64,000 bases of DNA from assembly GCA_002305015.1 (NCBI GenBank), contig DBPW01000008.1, positions 12,424-76,423 on the forward strand, written 5' to 3'. The notes below the pieces were generated by a model. The model was not told the origin of the DNA. It saw nothing but the letters and a program-made list of their open reading frames with translations, and did not search any database. Positions 26,818-35,135 of this stretch are shown one piece after another (positions within the stretch are counted from its first letter, which is position 1; every line of letters starts with the position of its first letter). A program made the translations under genes and the position numbers. Source of the DNA: Bacteroidales bacterium UBA1410. Lineage in GTDB: Bacteria; Bacteroidota; Bacteroidia; Bacteroidales; Dysgonomonadaceae.

Positions 26818-27237
26818 ATGGCAGTCACTTTTCAAGCAGAAAACATCAGCTTCCCGAAAATAAAAAAGAGAACAACAACAAAATGGATCAAATCGATAGC
26901 CGATAAATACGGGAAACAAATCGGTAATATTGGTTACTTATTTTGTACCGACGAAAAAATTTTAGAAGTAAACAACCAATTTCTTAATCACAATTTTTAT
27001 ACCGATATCATTACTTTCGATTATTCCGAAAATAATATAATATCCGGGGATATTTTTATTAGCCTTGATACTGTTTTGTCCAATTCACAAAAATATCAAA
27101 CTCCATATGATGAAGAATTACATCGTGTCATCATTCATGGTATCCTTCATCTTTGTGGGTTAAAAGATAAATCGGAAGACGAAATAAAAGAAATGAGAAA
27201 AGCAGAGGAAGAGGCACTCAGCATGCTCGATTTATGA
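26818..27237 (+). CDS. ybeY: Endoribonuclease YbeY (rRNA maturation)
   Basis: YbeY is a metal-dependent RNase involved in 16S rRNA maturation and ribosome quality control. The 139-residue protein has NHNFYTDIITFDYS, DIFISLDTVLSN and the metal motif VIIHGILHLCGLKDKSEDE near residue 105. The canonical third histidine of H-x3-H-x5-H is an aspartate here, a substitution I believe is common in this phylum and which could still bind zinc. The SpmAB-like gene lies 45 bases upstream. Confidence 0.92.
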   Translation: MAVTFQAENISFPKIKKRTTTKWIKSIADKYGKQIGNIGYLFCTDEKILEVNNQFLNHNFYTDIITFDYSENNIISGDIFISLDTVLSNSQKYQTPYDEELHRVIIHGILHLCGLKDKSEDEIKEMRKAEEEALSMLDL

Positions 27238-27369
27238 ATGGTCAAAAAATAAAATTGCAAAAATGATTCACCCTATCTAATTTATAATCAATCGAATAAA
27301 ATAAAATATATTTTATTATTGTTATTCCCCGTTAACATAAAGTTATACGGATAACATTTTCTTTTTTAG

Positions 27370-27377
27370 TATCTTTG
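27370..27377 (+). promoter_or_regulatory. -7 promoter element for mnmG
   Basis: TATCTTTG lies 20 bases before the mnmG ATG and matches TAnnTTTG exactly. The 160-base gap around it is very AT-rich. Confidence 0.6.
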
Positions 27378-27397
27378 CGTATTTCTTAAAAAACGAA

Positions 27398-29272
27398 ATG
27401 GATATTAATTACGACATCATTGTTGTAGGAGCAGGACATGCCGGATGCGAAGCAGCTACAGCCGCAGCAAACTTAGGATCAAAAACGTTGCTCATCACCA
27501 TGGATATGAACAAAATCGCACAAATGAGCTGCAATCCGGCTGTAGGAGGCATTGCAAAAGGACAAATTGTACGCGAAATTGATGCCTTAGGTGGACACAT
27601 GGGTATCGTTAGCGACAAAACCGCTATACAATTTCGCATGTTGAACCGCTCAAAAGGACCTGCCATGTGGAGCCCTCGTGTTCAAAGCGACAGAATGAAA
27701 TTCATCAGCACATGGCGTGAAATTATCGAAAACACACCCAATCTCTATATGTGGCAAGATACGGTCATTGAATTCATATTCAAAAATGGAACTGTCGCAG
27801 GTGTCAAAACTCGCATGGGGGTAGAATTTTTCGCCAAATCTGTTGTGCTCACCAGTGGAACTTTTTTGAGTGGCTTAATCCATATCGGTAAAGTCCAAAT
27901 CGGAGGAGGAAGAATATCGGAACCTGCATCCTATGGAATAACAGAGCAACTTCAATCGATGGGCTTTAAAACCGATAGGATGAAAACCGGAACGCCGGTA
28001 AGAATAGATGGCAGAAGTGTTGATTTTTCTCTTATGGAAGAACAAGAAAGCGAGAACGATTTTCACAAATTTTCCTACTTGCCCTCTGTTCAACGTCGGT
28101 TGAAACAACGAAGCTGCTGGATTACGTATACTTCTGAATCCGTTCATGAAGCATTGCGTGAAGGATTAAAAGATTCACCCTTATATAACGGACAAATAAA
28201 AAGCATCGGCCCACGCTATTGTCCCAGCATAGAAACAAAGATAGTAACGTTCGCACAAAAAACAAGCCATCAGCTGTTTCTTGAACCGGAAGGGGAAAAC
28301 ACAAACGAATACTATTTAAATGGATTCTCTTCATCCCTACCCTTGCAAATTCAATTGAAGGCATTACAACGTATCCCGGCATTTAAAAATGTACACATTT
28401 TTCGGCCGGGATATGCCATCGAATACGATTTCTTTGATCCCACACAACTTTATCCGACGTTGGAAACTAAGCTGATAAAAAATTTATTTTTTGCCGGTCA
28501 AATCAATGGAACCACAGGATATGAAGAAGCTGCAGGACAAGGATTAATTGCGGGAATCAATGCACATATAAACTGTCATGGAGGAAATCCGTTTATCTTA
28601 CACAGAGATGAAGCATACATTGGTGTTCTTATCGATGATCTGATCACAAAAGGAGTAGATGAGCCTTACCGCATGTTCACTTCCCGTGCAGAATATCGCA
28701 TTCTACTCCGACAAGATAATGCAGACGAAAGGCTCACTCAAAAAGGATTTGATGTGGGATTAGCAACAACGGAAAGGATGCAACTCCTTGCAAGAAAAAA
28801 ATCAGAAATAGAAAAACTGGTTGATTTTGTAACGCATTTTTCTATCAAAGCCGATCGAATCAATCCTTTCTTGGAATCCGTAGGGACAGCACCGCTCAAA
28901 AGAGGGACTAAACTCATTGATTTGCTTTTACGCCCACATATAGAAATAGAAACCCTTGCCAATGAGATAGCGCCACTCAGAGAGGTTTTAGACTCAATAA
29001 AAGACCGGAAAGAGGAAATTATCGAAGCAGCCAACATTGCCATAAAATATGGAGGATACATCGAACGAGAACGTATCATGGCCGATAAAATAAAACGATT
29101 GGAAGATATTCGAATAAAAGATAAATTCAACTACAACGAAATTCAATCACTATCAACTGAAGCAAGACAGAAGCTGACTCGAATTAACCCTGAAACCATA
29201 GCTCAAGCCAGTCGAATTCCGGGAGTTTCGCCTAATGATATCTCAATTCTGCTTGTATTGATGGGACGATGA
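27398..29272 (+). CDS. mnmG: tRNA uridine-5-carboxymethylaminomethyl modification enzyme MnmG
   Basis: MnmG (GidA), with MnmE, modifies U34 in the anticodon of several tRNAs, using FAD and a methylene donor. The 624-residue protein shows the N-terminal FAD-binding VVGAGHAGCEAATAAANLG, then MSCNPAVGGIAKG, the second glycine-rich block TSGTFLSGLIHIG, and NGTTGYEEAAGQGLIAG. The C-terminal helical domain ends with ASRIPGVSPNDISILLVLM. In many bacteria this gene lies near the replication origin; here a parS-like site starts at the base after its stop codon. Confidence 0.98.
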   Translation: MDINYDIIVVGAGHAGCEAATAAANLGSKTLLITMDMNKIAQMSCNPAVGGIAKGQIVREIDALGGHMGIVSDKTAIQFRMLNRSKGPAMWSPRVQSDRMKFISTWREIIENTPNLYMWQDTVIEFIFKNGTVAGVKTRMGVEFFAKSVVLTSGTFLSGLIHIGKVQIGGGRISEPASYGITEQLQSMGFKTDRMKTGTPVRIDGRSVDFSLMEEQESENDFHKFSYLPSVQRRLKQRSCWITYTSESVHEALREGLKDSPLYNGQIKSIGPRYCPSIETKIVTFAQKTSHQLFLEPEGENTNEYYLNGFSSSLPLQIQLKALQRIPAFKNVHIFRPGYAIEYDFFDPTQLYPTLETKLIKNLFFAGQINGTTGYEEAAGQGLIAGINAHINCHGGNPFILHRDEAYIGVLIDDLITKGVDEPYRMFTSRAEYRILLRQDNADERLTQKGFDVGLATTERMQLLARKKSEIEKLVDFVTHFSIKADRINPFLESVGTAPLKRGTKLIDLLLRPHIEIETLANEIAPLREVLDSIKDRKEEIIEAANIAIKYGGYIERERIMADKIKRLEDIRIKDKFNYNEIQSLSTEARQKLTRINPETIAQASRIPGVSPNDISILLVLMGR

Positions 29273-29300
29273 TTTAAATGTTTCACGTGGAACATTTAAA
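29273..29300. other. parS-like ParB-binding palindrome
   Basis: The 16-mer TGTTTCACGTGGAACA (29279-29294) equals the widely conserved ParB site TGTTTCACGTGAAACA at 15 of 16 positions. The symmetry extends to 28 bases (arms starting TTTAAATG and ending CATTTAAA) with a single mismatched pair. It lies between mnmG and apt, outside coding sequence. parS sites normally cluster near the chromosome origin and load ParB for segregation. Confidence 0.75.
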
Positions 29301-29325
29301 GTAATCACAATAATAATTTAAACAA

Positions 29326-29856
29326 ATGGATATACAAACATTAACAGCAGCTGTACGTAACATCCCCGATTTCCCAATAAAAGGGATACAATTTAAAGAC
29401 ATTACTACGTTATTTCAGTCGGCTGAATATTTAAGAGGATTATCAGATATACTGTATGACCGATACAAAGATAAAGGAATTACAAAAGTGGCCGGAATAG
29501 AATCAAGAGGATTTTTTATGGGTCCCGCTACAGCTATCAGACTATATGCAGGTTTTGTTCCAATACGAAAATTCGGAAAACTACCCTATAAAACAATCGA
29601 AGAAAAATATAGCAAGGAATACGGAGAAGACATTATTCAAATACATAAAGACGCATTAAACGAAAACGACATCGTATTGCTCCACGACGATCTTCTTGCA
29701 ACAGGAGGAACAATGGCAGCTGCATACCGATTAGTAAAAAAATTGGGGGTCAAAAAAATCTATATTAACTTTTTGATTGAACTCGAAAAATTAAATGGGA
29801 GAGCATTATTTAACGATGATGTAGAGATTGATTCAATTCTAAAATTTGAAATCTAA
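29326..29856 (+). CDS. apt: Adenine phosphoribosyltransferase
   Basis: APRT makes AMP from adenine and PRPP in purine salvage. The 176-residue protein has FPIKGIQFKDITTLFQ at the N-terminus, KVAGIESRGFFMGPATA, GFVPIRKFGKLPY, and the PRPP-binding loop IVLLHDDLLATGGTMAAA near residue 123. Length and motifs are standard. It sits between the parS-like site and uvrC in the same direction. Confidence 0.97.
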   Translation: MDIQTLTAAVRNIPDFPIKGIQFKDITTLFQSAEYLRGLSDILYDRYKDKGITKVAGIESRGFFMGPATAIRLYAGFVPIRKFGKLPYKTIEEKYSKEYGEDIIQIHKDALNENDIVLLHDDLLATGGTMAAAYRLVKKLGVKKIYINFLIELEKLNGRALFNDDVEIDSILKFEI

Positions 29857-29898
29857 TTAAATTATTCTTTATAAAATAGAGAGAACACCCATCATTCC

Positions 29899-31695
29899 AT
29901 GACGCAAGAAATACAAAATACATTAAAAGTTATACCTCACAGTCCGGGATGTTACCAATTTATAGATGAAAAAGGGAAAGTAATCTACGTTGGTAAAGCC
30001 AAAGATTTAAAAAAACGTGTGTCATCCTATTTCAATAAATACCATGAAAATCCGAAAACAAGAATTCTAGTAAAAAATATTCATCAAATTAGATACATCG
30101 TAGTAGATACAGAGGAAGATACCTTCCTTTTGGAAAATAATCTGATCAAAGAATTAAAACCTCGCTACAATGTAATGCTAAAGGATGACAAAACTTATCC
30201 TTACATTGTAATTAAAAACGAAAACTTCCCTCGAGTATATAAAACCAGAAAAATAATTAAAGATGGTTCTCGATATTTTGGTCCCTATTCATCCGTCGTA
30301 TCCGTAAATTCGTTATTGGATATATTTAGGAAAGTATACAAAATTCGCACATGCAGATTAAATCTTACTCCGGAAAACATTGCTTCAGGAAAATTCAACG
30401 TGTGTCTTGAATATCATATCAAGCGATGCAATGGACCATGTGAAGGATTACAATCAGAAGAAGAGTACAATAAAAATATTGGGGAAATAACAGAAATCCT
30501 AAAAGGGAATGTATCTGCAATAGAAAAAAAAATAGAAGAAGAAATGCAACAATATGCAGAAGAACTGAAATTTGAAGAAGCGCAACAACTGAAAGAAAAA
30601 TATATGCATATACGAAATTTTAGGGAAAAATCATTGATTGTGAGCAATATCAACTATAATATCGATGTATTCGGCTACGAAGACGATGAAAACTCGGCAT
30701 ATATCAATTATCTCCATATTGTTAATGGATCTGTAAATCAAGCATATACATTTGAATACAAAAAAAAACTCGAAGAAAGCCGCGAAGAACTTTTGGGGAT
30801 GGGCATCATTGAGATGCGTCAACGTTTCGGCAGCGAGTCTAAAGAAATAATTGTACCCTTTATTCCGGATATTGCATTACATAATGTCGAGTACACAATA
30901 CCACAACGAGGTGACAAAAAAAAATTGCTTGAATTGTCGCAAAAGAATGTCAAGCAATACAAAATAGACAAACTGAAAAAAACAGAAATGTTAAATCCCG
31001 ATCAGCGAGCAACACGAATTTTGAAAACCATTCAAAAAGATCTACAGTTAAAAGAAATTCCATGGTATATAGAATGTTTTGACAACTCAAACATACAAGG
31101 GACGAATGCAGTAGCAGCATGTGTAGTATTTAAAAAAGCAAAACCTTCTAAAAAAGACTATCGACATTTCATCATTAAAACCGTTACAGGGCCCGATGAT
31201 TACGCATCAATGCGCGAGATAATTCATAGACGCTATTCTCGGCTGCTTAATGAGGGCGCTCCCCTACCCCAACTCATTGTAATAGACGGTGGTAAAGGTC
31301 AATTAAATGCTGCTGTTGAATCGCTACAGAAAATTGGATTGTACGGCAAAATTGCTGTAATAGGTATTGCGAAACGATTGGAAGAAATTTATTTCCCTGA
31401 TGATCCGGTTCCATTGTATTTGGATAAAAATTCAGAAACATTGAAACTCATCCAACAATTACGAGACGAAGCACACCGCTTCGGAATCACATTTCATCGA
31501 GACAAAAGAAGTAAAGCGCAAATATCATCCGAACTTGACAATATAAAAGGAATAGGTCCTCAAACAAAAAAGAAACTCCTCGCTCACTTCAAAAGCACGA
31601 AACGAATACAAGAAGCATCGGATGAGGAAATCATCAGTCAAATCGGATCAGCTAAGGGTAAAATCATTATCAATCACTTTAAAAATAAAAAATGA
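29899..31695 (+). CDS. uvrC: Excinuclease ABC subunit C
   Basis: UvrC makes both incisions in nucleotide excision repair. The 598-residue protein has an N-terminal GIY-YIG nuclease domain (PGCYQFIDEKGKVIYVGKAKDLKKRV), a cysteine-containing segment (CLEYHIKRCNGPCEG), a UVR UvrB-binding motif (near residue 215) and the RNase H-like C-terminal nuclease with CFDNSNIQGTNAVAACVVF and VIDGGKGQLNAA. It ends with tandem helix-hairpin-helix motifs (DNIKGIGPQTKKKLLAHFKS). The next gene begins one base after its stop. Confidence 0.98.
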   Translation: MTQEIQNTLKVIPHSPGCYQFIDEKGKVIYVGKAKDLKKRVSSYFNKYHENPKTRILVKNIHQIRYIVVDTEEDTFLLENNLIKELKPRYNVMLKDDKTYPYIVIKNENFPRVYKTRKIIKDGSRYFGPYSSVVSVNSLLDIFRKVYKIRTCRLNLTPENIASGKFNVCLEYHIKRCNGPCEGLQSEEEYNKNIGEITEILKGNVSAIEKKIEEEMQQYAEELKFEEAQQLKEKYMHIRNFREKSLIVSNINYNIDVFGYEDDENSAYINYLHIVNGSVNQAYTFEYKKKLEESREELLGMGIIEMRQRFGSESKEIIVPFIPDIALHNVEYTIPQRGDKKKLLELSQKNVKQYKIDKLKKTEMLNPDQRATRILKTIQKDLQLKEIPWYIECFDNSNIQGTNAVAACVVFKKAKPSKKDYRHFIIKTVTGPDDYASMREIIHRRYSRLLNEGAPLPQLIVIDGGKGQLNAAVESLQKIGLYGKIAVIGIAKRLEEIYFPDDPVPLYLDKNSETLKLIQQLRDEAHRFGITFHRDKRSKAQISSELDNIKGIGPQTKKKLLAHFKSTKRIQEASDEEIISQIGSAKGKIIINHFKNKK

Positions 31696-31696
31696 G

Positions 31697-32149
31697 ATGC
31701 GTATTTTAATCCAGCGAGTTACGGAAGCATCCGTAACTGTTGATCAAAAGGAAAAAAGCAGAATAGAAAAAGGATTATTAGTATTTGTAGGAATTGAAGA
31801 TACGGATAGCGAAAAAGATGTAGACTATTTATGCAAAAAAACGGTTAATCTGCGTATATTTGATGATGAAAAAGGGATCATGAACAAATCGGTAATCGAT
31901 ATTGATGGTGAAATACTTGTCGTGTCCCAATTTACATTACATGCAAGCACAAAAAAGGGAAACCGGCCTTCCTATATTCGTGCGGCAAAACCGGATTATT
32001 CGATACCCATCTATGAAGAATTTTGTGAAAAACTTTCTCAAATGATGAATAAAGAAATAAAAACAGGGATATTTGGAGCATATATGAAAGTATCACTCGT
32101 TAACGATGGACCGGTTACCCTATGGATCGATTCAAAAAACCGAGAATGA
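31697..32149 (+). CDS. dtd: D-aminoacyl-tRNA deacylase
   Basis: Dtd hydrolyses D-amino acids mischarged on tRNA. The 150-residue protein starts at the ATG at 31697, where the family N-terminus MRILIQRVTEASVTV begins; a longer frame inside uvrC is not needed. Hallmarks are VVSQFTLHA with the SQFTL motif, KKGNRPSYIRAA, and the cross-subunit Gly-cis-Pro motif in NDGPVTLWID. It is packed between uvrC (1-base gap) and a MazG-type gene (1-base gap), so all are one operon. Confidence 0.96.
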   Translation: MRILIQRVTEASVTVDQKEKSRIEKGLLVFVGIEDTDSEKDVDYLCKKTVNLRIFDDEKGIMNKSVIDIDGEILVVSQFTLHASTKKGNRPSYIRAAKPDYSIPIYEEFCEKLSQMMNKEIKTGIFGAYMKVSLVNDGPVTLWIDSKNRE

Positions 32150-32150
32150 A

Positions 32151-32504
32151 ATGACAATAAAAGAAGCACAACAAGAAGTTGACAAATGGATTAAAACCTA
32201 TGGAGTACGCTATTTCAACGAGCTAACCAACATGGCTATATTGACCGAAGAAGTTGGTGAGGTTGCACGCATAATTGCCAGAACATATGGTGAACAATCG
32301 TTCAAAAAAACGGATCTCGAAAACAATTTGGCAGATGAAATGGCCGATGTTTTATGGGTACTGATCTGTCTTGCTAACCAAACCGGGGTTAATCTGGAAG
32401 AGGCATTTCAAAAGAATATCGATAAAAAAACAAAAAGAGATGCTCAAAGACATAAAGAAAATGACAAATTAAATACAAAACACAACACTATTAGTAATAT
32501 ATAA
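32151..32504 (+). CDS. MazG-type nucleotide pyrophosphohydrolase
   Basis: A 117-residue all-alpha NTP pyrophosphohydrolase, starting at ATG 32151 just after dtd. The metal-binding signature is visible as LTEEVGEVARII (E-x2-E) and NLADEMADVLWVLICLAN (E-x2-D). Members of this MazG/RS21-C6-like group hydrolyse non-canonical or excess nucleoside triphosphates. The single-domain length suggests the small housecleaning form. Substrate is not readable from sequence. It is in operon with dtd upstream and deoC 13 bases downstream. Confidence 0.88.
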   Translation: MTIKEAQQEVDKWIKTYGVRYFNELTNMAILTEEVGEVARIIARTYGEQSFKKTDLENNLADEMADVLWVLICLANQTGVNLEEAFQKNIDKKTKRDAQRHKENDKLNTKHNTISNI

Positions 32505-32517
32505 ATATTTGTATTTC

Positions 32518-33387
32518 ATGCACATATTAAGTAAATATCAAACAGCATTGCAAAATCATCCGTTCGAGTTAACAGATAAACACGTATCGGAAAAAGTCAA
32601 CCAAATTATTTCGGAAAATTTTGCTGAAAACAATAACCTCGATACGTACAAACTCCTTTACTCATGTCTTGATCTAACATCACTAAATACCACCGATACA
32701 AAGGAATATATATGGAAATTGGCACAAAGAGTAAATGATTTTGAAGGATCGAATCCTGAAATCGATAATGTTGCATCGATATGCGTATACCCGAATTTTG
32801 TAGAAACAGTGAAAGAGGCACTTACAGCAAATGTAAATATAGCATGTGTAGCAGGAGGGTTTCCTTCCGGACAAACATTTACGGAAGTAAAGATTGCCGA
32901 AACAGCTCTCGCAGTTGCTCAAGGAGCTGACGAAATTGACGTACCCATCAATATGGGGCTATTTTTAAACGAAGAATATGAAGAAATGTGCGATGAACTC
33001 ACCGAAATTAAATTCGCCTGTCATGAAGCACGTATGAAAACTATTCTGGAAACAGGTGCATTAGCTTCGGCAGAGAAGATCTATAAAGCATCGATTCTTG
33101 CCCTATATTCAGGAGCAGATTTCATAAAAACATCAACAGGAAAAGGATATAAAGGAGCTACACCTGAAGCAGCGTATCTCATGTGTACTGCCATAAAGTC
33201 ATATTATGACAAAACGAAAGAGAGAATTGGATTTAAAGCTTCGGGAGGAATATCCACTATAGAAGATGCCGTAAAATATTACACTATTGTAAAAGCAATA
33301 TTAGGCAATGAATGGTGCAACAAAGAATTATTCAGAATCGGCACAAGCAAATTAGCAGATATATTGTTAGATAAAATCAATAAATAA
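32518..33387 (+). CDS. deoC: Deoxyribose-phosphate aldolase
   Basis: DeoC splits 2-deoxyribose 5-phosphate into glyceraldehyde 3-phosphate and acetaldehyde in deoxynucleoside catabolism. The 289-residue protein has SICVYPNFVET, GADEIDVPINMGL, and the Schiff-base lysine in GADFIKTSTGKGYKGAT, followed by GFKASGGISTIEDAVKYY. The ATG at 32518 is used because the slightly longer frame needs a TTG at 32509. It is longer than the classic E. coli-size form of about 260, as in other Bacteroidota. Confidence 0.95.
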   Translation: MHILSKYQTALQNHPFELTDKHVSEKVNQIISENFAENNNLDTYKLLYSCLDLTSLNTTDTKEYIWKLAQRVNDFEGSNPEIDNVASICVYPNFVETVKEALTANVNIACVAGGFPSGQTFTEVKIAETALAVAQGADEIDVPINMGLFLNEEYEEMCDELTEIKFACHEARMKTILETGALASAEKIYKASILALYSGADFIKTSTGKGYKGATPEAAYLMCTAIKSYYDKTKERIGFKASGGISTIEDAVKYYTIVKAILGNEWCNKELFRIGTSKLADILLDKINK

Positions 33388-33460
33388 ATTGATCGCAGTA
33401 CCGATTAAAATAATAGAGCAAACCGAAAATACAACAATACGCAAAATCGACAAAAACAAA

Positions 33461-33489
33461 TTGGCATAAGTTTTGTTATATATATTGCG
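33461..33489 (+). promoter_or_regulatory. Candidate promoter of the hsp20 gene
   Basis: TTGGCATAAGTTTTGTT followed closely by TATATATTG. The first part fits sigma-54 -24/-12 spacing (TGGCAT, then TTG) except for the last C; the second part resembles the housekeeping -7 element. Either reading places a promoter 45-90 bases before hsp20. Which sigma factor acts is not decided by the sequence. Confidence 0.3.
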
Positions 33490-33554
33490 AAGCGATTGAT
33501 ACAAATCGCAAATAAAATAAAATAGAAAACATGAAAAGAAAGGAGAAAAAAGCT

Positions 33555-33995
33555 ATGTTACCTACAAGAAGAATTGAAAATTGGTTACCAAGCATCCCGA
33601 GTATTTTCAATGACTTTTTCGGGAATGAATGGTTAGAATCAGTAAACGCAAGAGTTCCGGCAATTAACATCATCGAAAACGATGATGAATTCTTGGTAGA
33701 AGTTGCTGCACCGGGATTAACGAAAGATGATTTTAAAATCAAGATTGTCGACGATGATCAACTCCAGATCTCGTTTGAAAAGAAAGAAGAAACTGAAGAA
33801 AGAGACAAGAAAGGTAATTATTTAAGACGTGAATTTTCTTATACTAACTTCCTGAGAACATTGTTGTTACCCGACAATGTTGACAAAGATAAAATTTCGG
33901 CTAAAACAGAAAACGGTGTATTACATATTACTATACCAAAAACAAAAGAAAGCAAGGAAGAAGTTAAGAATGAAAAAGTGATCGATATTAAATAA
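33555..33995 (+). CDS. Small heat shock protein, Hsp20/alpha-crystallin family
   Basis: A 146-residue holdase chaperone. The alpha-crystallin domain spans residues about 32-135: VPAINIIENDDEFLVEVAAPGLTKDDFKI begins it, and the closing motif is KTENGVLHITIPK. I use the ATG at 33555 because AAAGGAG lies a few bases before it; an ATG at 33531 adds eight basic residues and is possible. It is followed by a very strong hairpin terminator. Heat or stress induction is expected from the family. Confidence 0.93.
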   Translation: MLPTRRIENWLPSIPSIFNDFFGNEWLESVNARVPAINIIENDDEFLVEVAAPGLTKDDFKIKIVDDDQLQISFEKKEETEERDKKGNYLRREFSYTNFLRTLLLPDNVDKDKISAKTENGVLHITIPKTKESKEEVKNEKVIDIK

Positions 33996-34010
33996 TTACT
34001 TTTCTTGAAA

Positions 34011-34051
34011 AAATAAGGACATTCATCTACCGATGAATGTCCTTATTTTTT
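34011..34051. terminator. Strong bidirectional terminator between hsp20 and the polyprenyl synthetase gene
   Basis: A perfect 17-bp stem: the left arm (34011-34027) begins AAATAAGGAC and the right arm (34032-34048) ends GTCCTTATTT, around the loop TACC. T-rich sequence follows on the plus strand and the mirror arrangement serves the convergent minus-strand gene. Confidence 0.9.
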
Positions 34052-34069
34052 ATAATTACTAAAATATAT

Positions 34070-35044
34070 TCAGTAATGCCTTTCTCTTAAATATAATAAC
34101 AATTGATCGATAAGCAATTTCGATTCATCATCAAATGAAAAATTCGCAATAGCTTCTTTTCCTTTGAGTAAATATTCGTCTATTTTTTGGTAAGCATATT
34201 CAACGCCTCCGTATTCTTTTGCAAACCCAATCAATTGATCGATGTTTTGCAATGAATAATCTTGATTCACAACAATATCGAACATGCTACGTGAAACATT
34301 TTCCGGAGCATGTCGAAAAGCATAAATCAACGGTAAAGTGATCCTTCCCTCACGAATATCATTACCGGTAGGTTTACCGATATCGGCATTGAAATAATCG
34401 AAAATATCATCCATAATCTGAAAACAAATACCCAAATACTTGCCAAAAAGGCCAAACATATCGATGGTAATTCGATCAGCTCCTCCGGTAATAGCTCCTA
34501 TTTTGGTACAGGCTTCCAATAAAGAAGCAGTCTTATTGTCAATCACACGGAAATATTCAGATTCATCAATCAAAAAATCATTTGCCATAGCGTATTGGTT
34601 CAACTCTCCTTCTGCTAATTTTTGACCTAATTCTGCGATGATTTCAACAATTTCAGTATGTTGAGTTTTTATACTTTCACGCAAAGCGGACGATAAAAAG
34701 TAATCGCCGACCAACACGGCACGTCGATTATCGAAAACAGCATTTACAGATGGCTGACGACGTCGAATTTTTGATTCATCTACTACATCATCATGAATTA
34801 AAGTAGCCATATGCAACAATTCAACCGTGACAGCACCATGATATGTCGCATCTGAAATCTTTCCGCAAGCCTTTGCCGTAAGAAAAACCAGTACAGGGCG
34901 AATATGCTTACCCTCCGTTTGAAACATATAATCCACAATCGACGATATACGAGGATTATCATTCCGAATAGAACGTTTTAAATAGATGCTGAATTGAGAT
35001 AATTCTTCTCGTAAAAAATCTTTGACTACCTGATTTTGATTCAT
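34070..35044 (-). CDS. Polyprenyl synthetase family protein
   Basis: A 324-residue trans-prenyl diphosphate synthase. Start at 35044 (MNQNQVVKDFL) because the longer frame reaches into the polA promoter area. The first aspartate-rich motif is in TLIHDDVVDESKIRRR, the second in CFQIMDDIFDYF, with GKHIRPVLVFLTAKACG before and GNDIREGRITLPL after. The first motif has the DDxxD form of long-chain synthases, so an octaprenyl-type product for quinone synthesis is likely but not proven. It faces hsp20 across a shared terminator and polA across a shared promoter gap. Confidence 0.92.
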   Translation of the reverse strand: MNQNQVVKDFLREELSQFSIYLKRSIRNDNPRISSIVDYMFQTEGKHIRPVLVFLTAKACGKISDATYHGAVTVELLHMATLIHDDVVDESKIRRRQPSVNAVFDNRRAVLVGDYFLSSALRESIKTQHTEIVEIIAELGQKLAEGELNQYAMANDFLIDESEYFRVIDNKTASLLEACTKIGAITGGADRITIDMFGLFGKYLGICFQIMDDIFDYFNADIGKPTGNDIREGRITLPLIYAFRHAPENVSRSMFDIVVNQDYSLQNIDQLIGFAKEYGGVEYAYQKIDEYLLKGKEAIANFSFDDESKLLIDQLLLYLRERHY

Positions 35045-35135
35045 ACCTTCAGTCTTACAACACAAAAGTAAAAATAATTCCCTTTGAAGCAACATTTATT
35101 TGTAACTTTACCGTCTATTGAAAACAATTTTTAAT

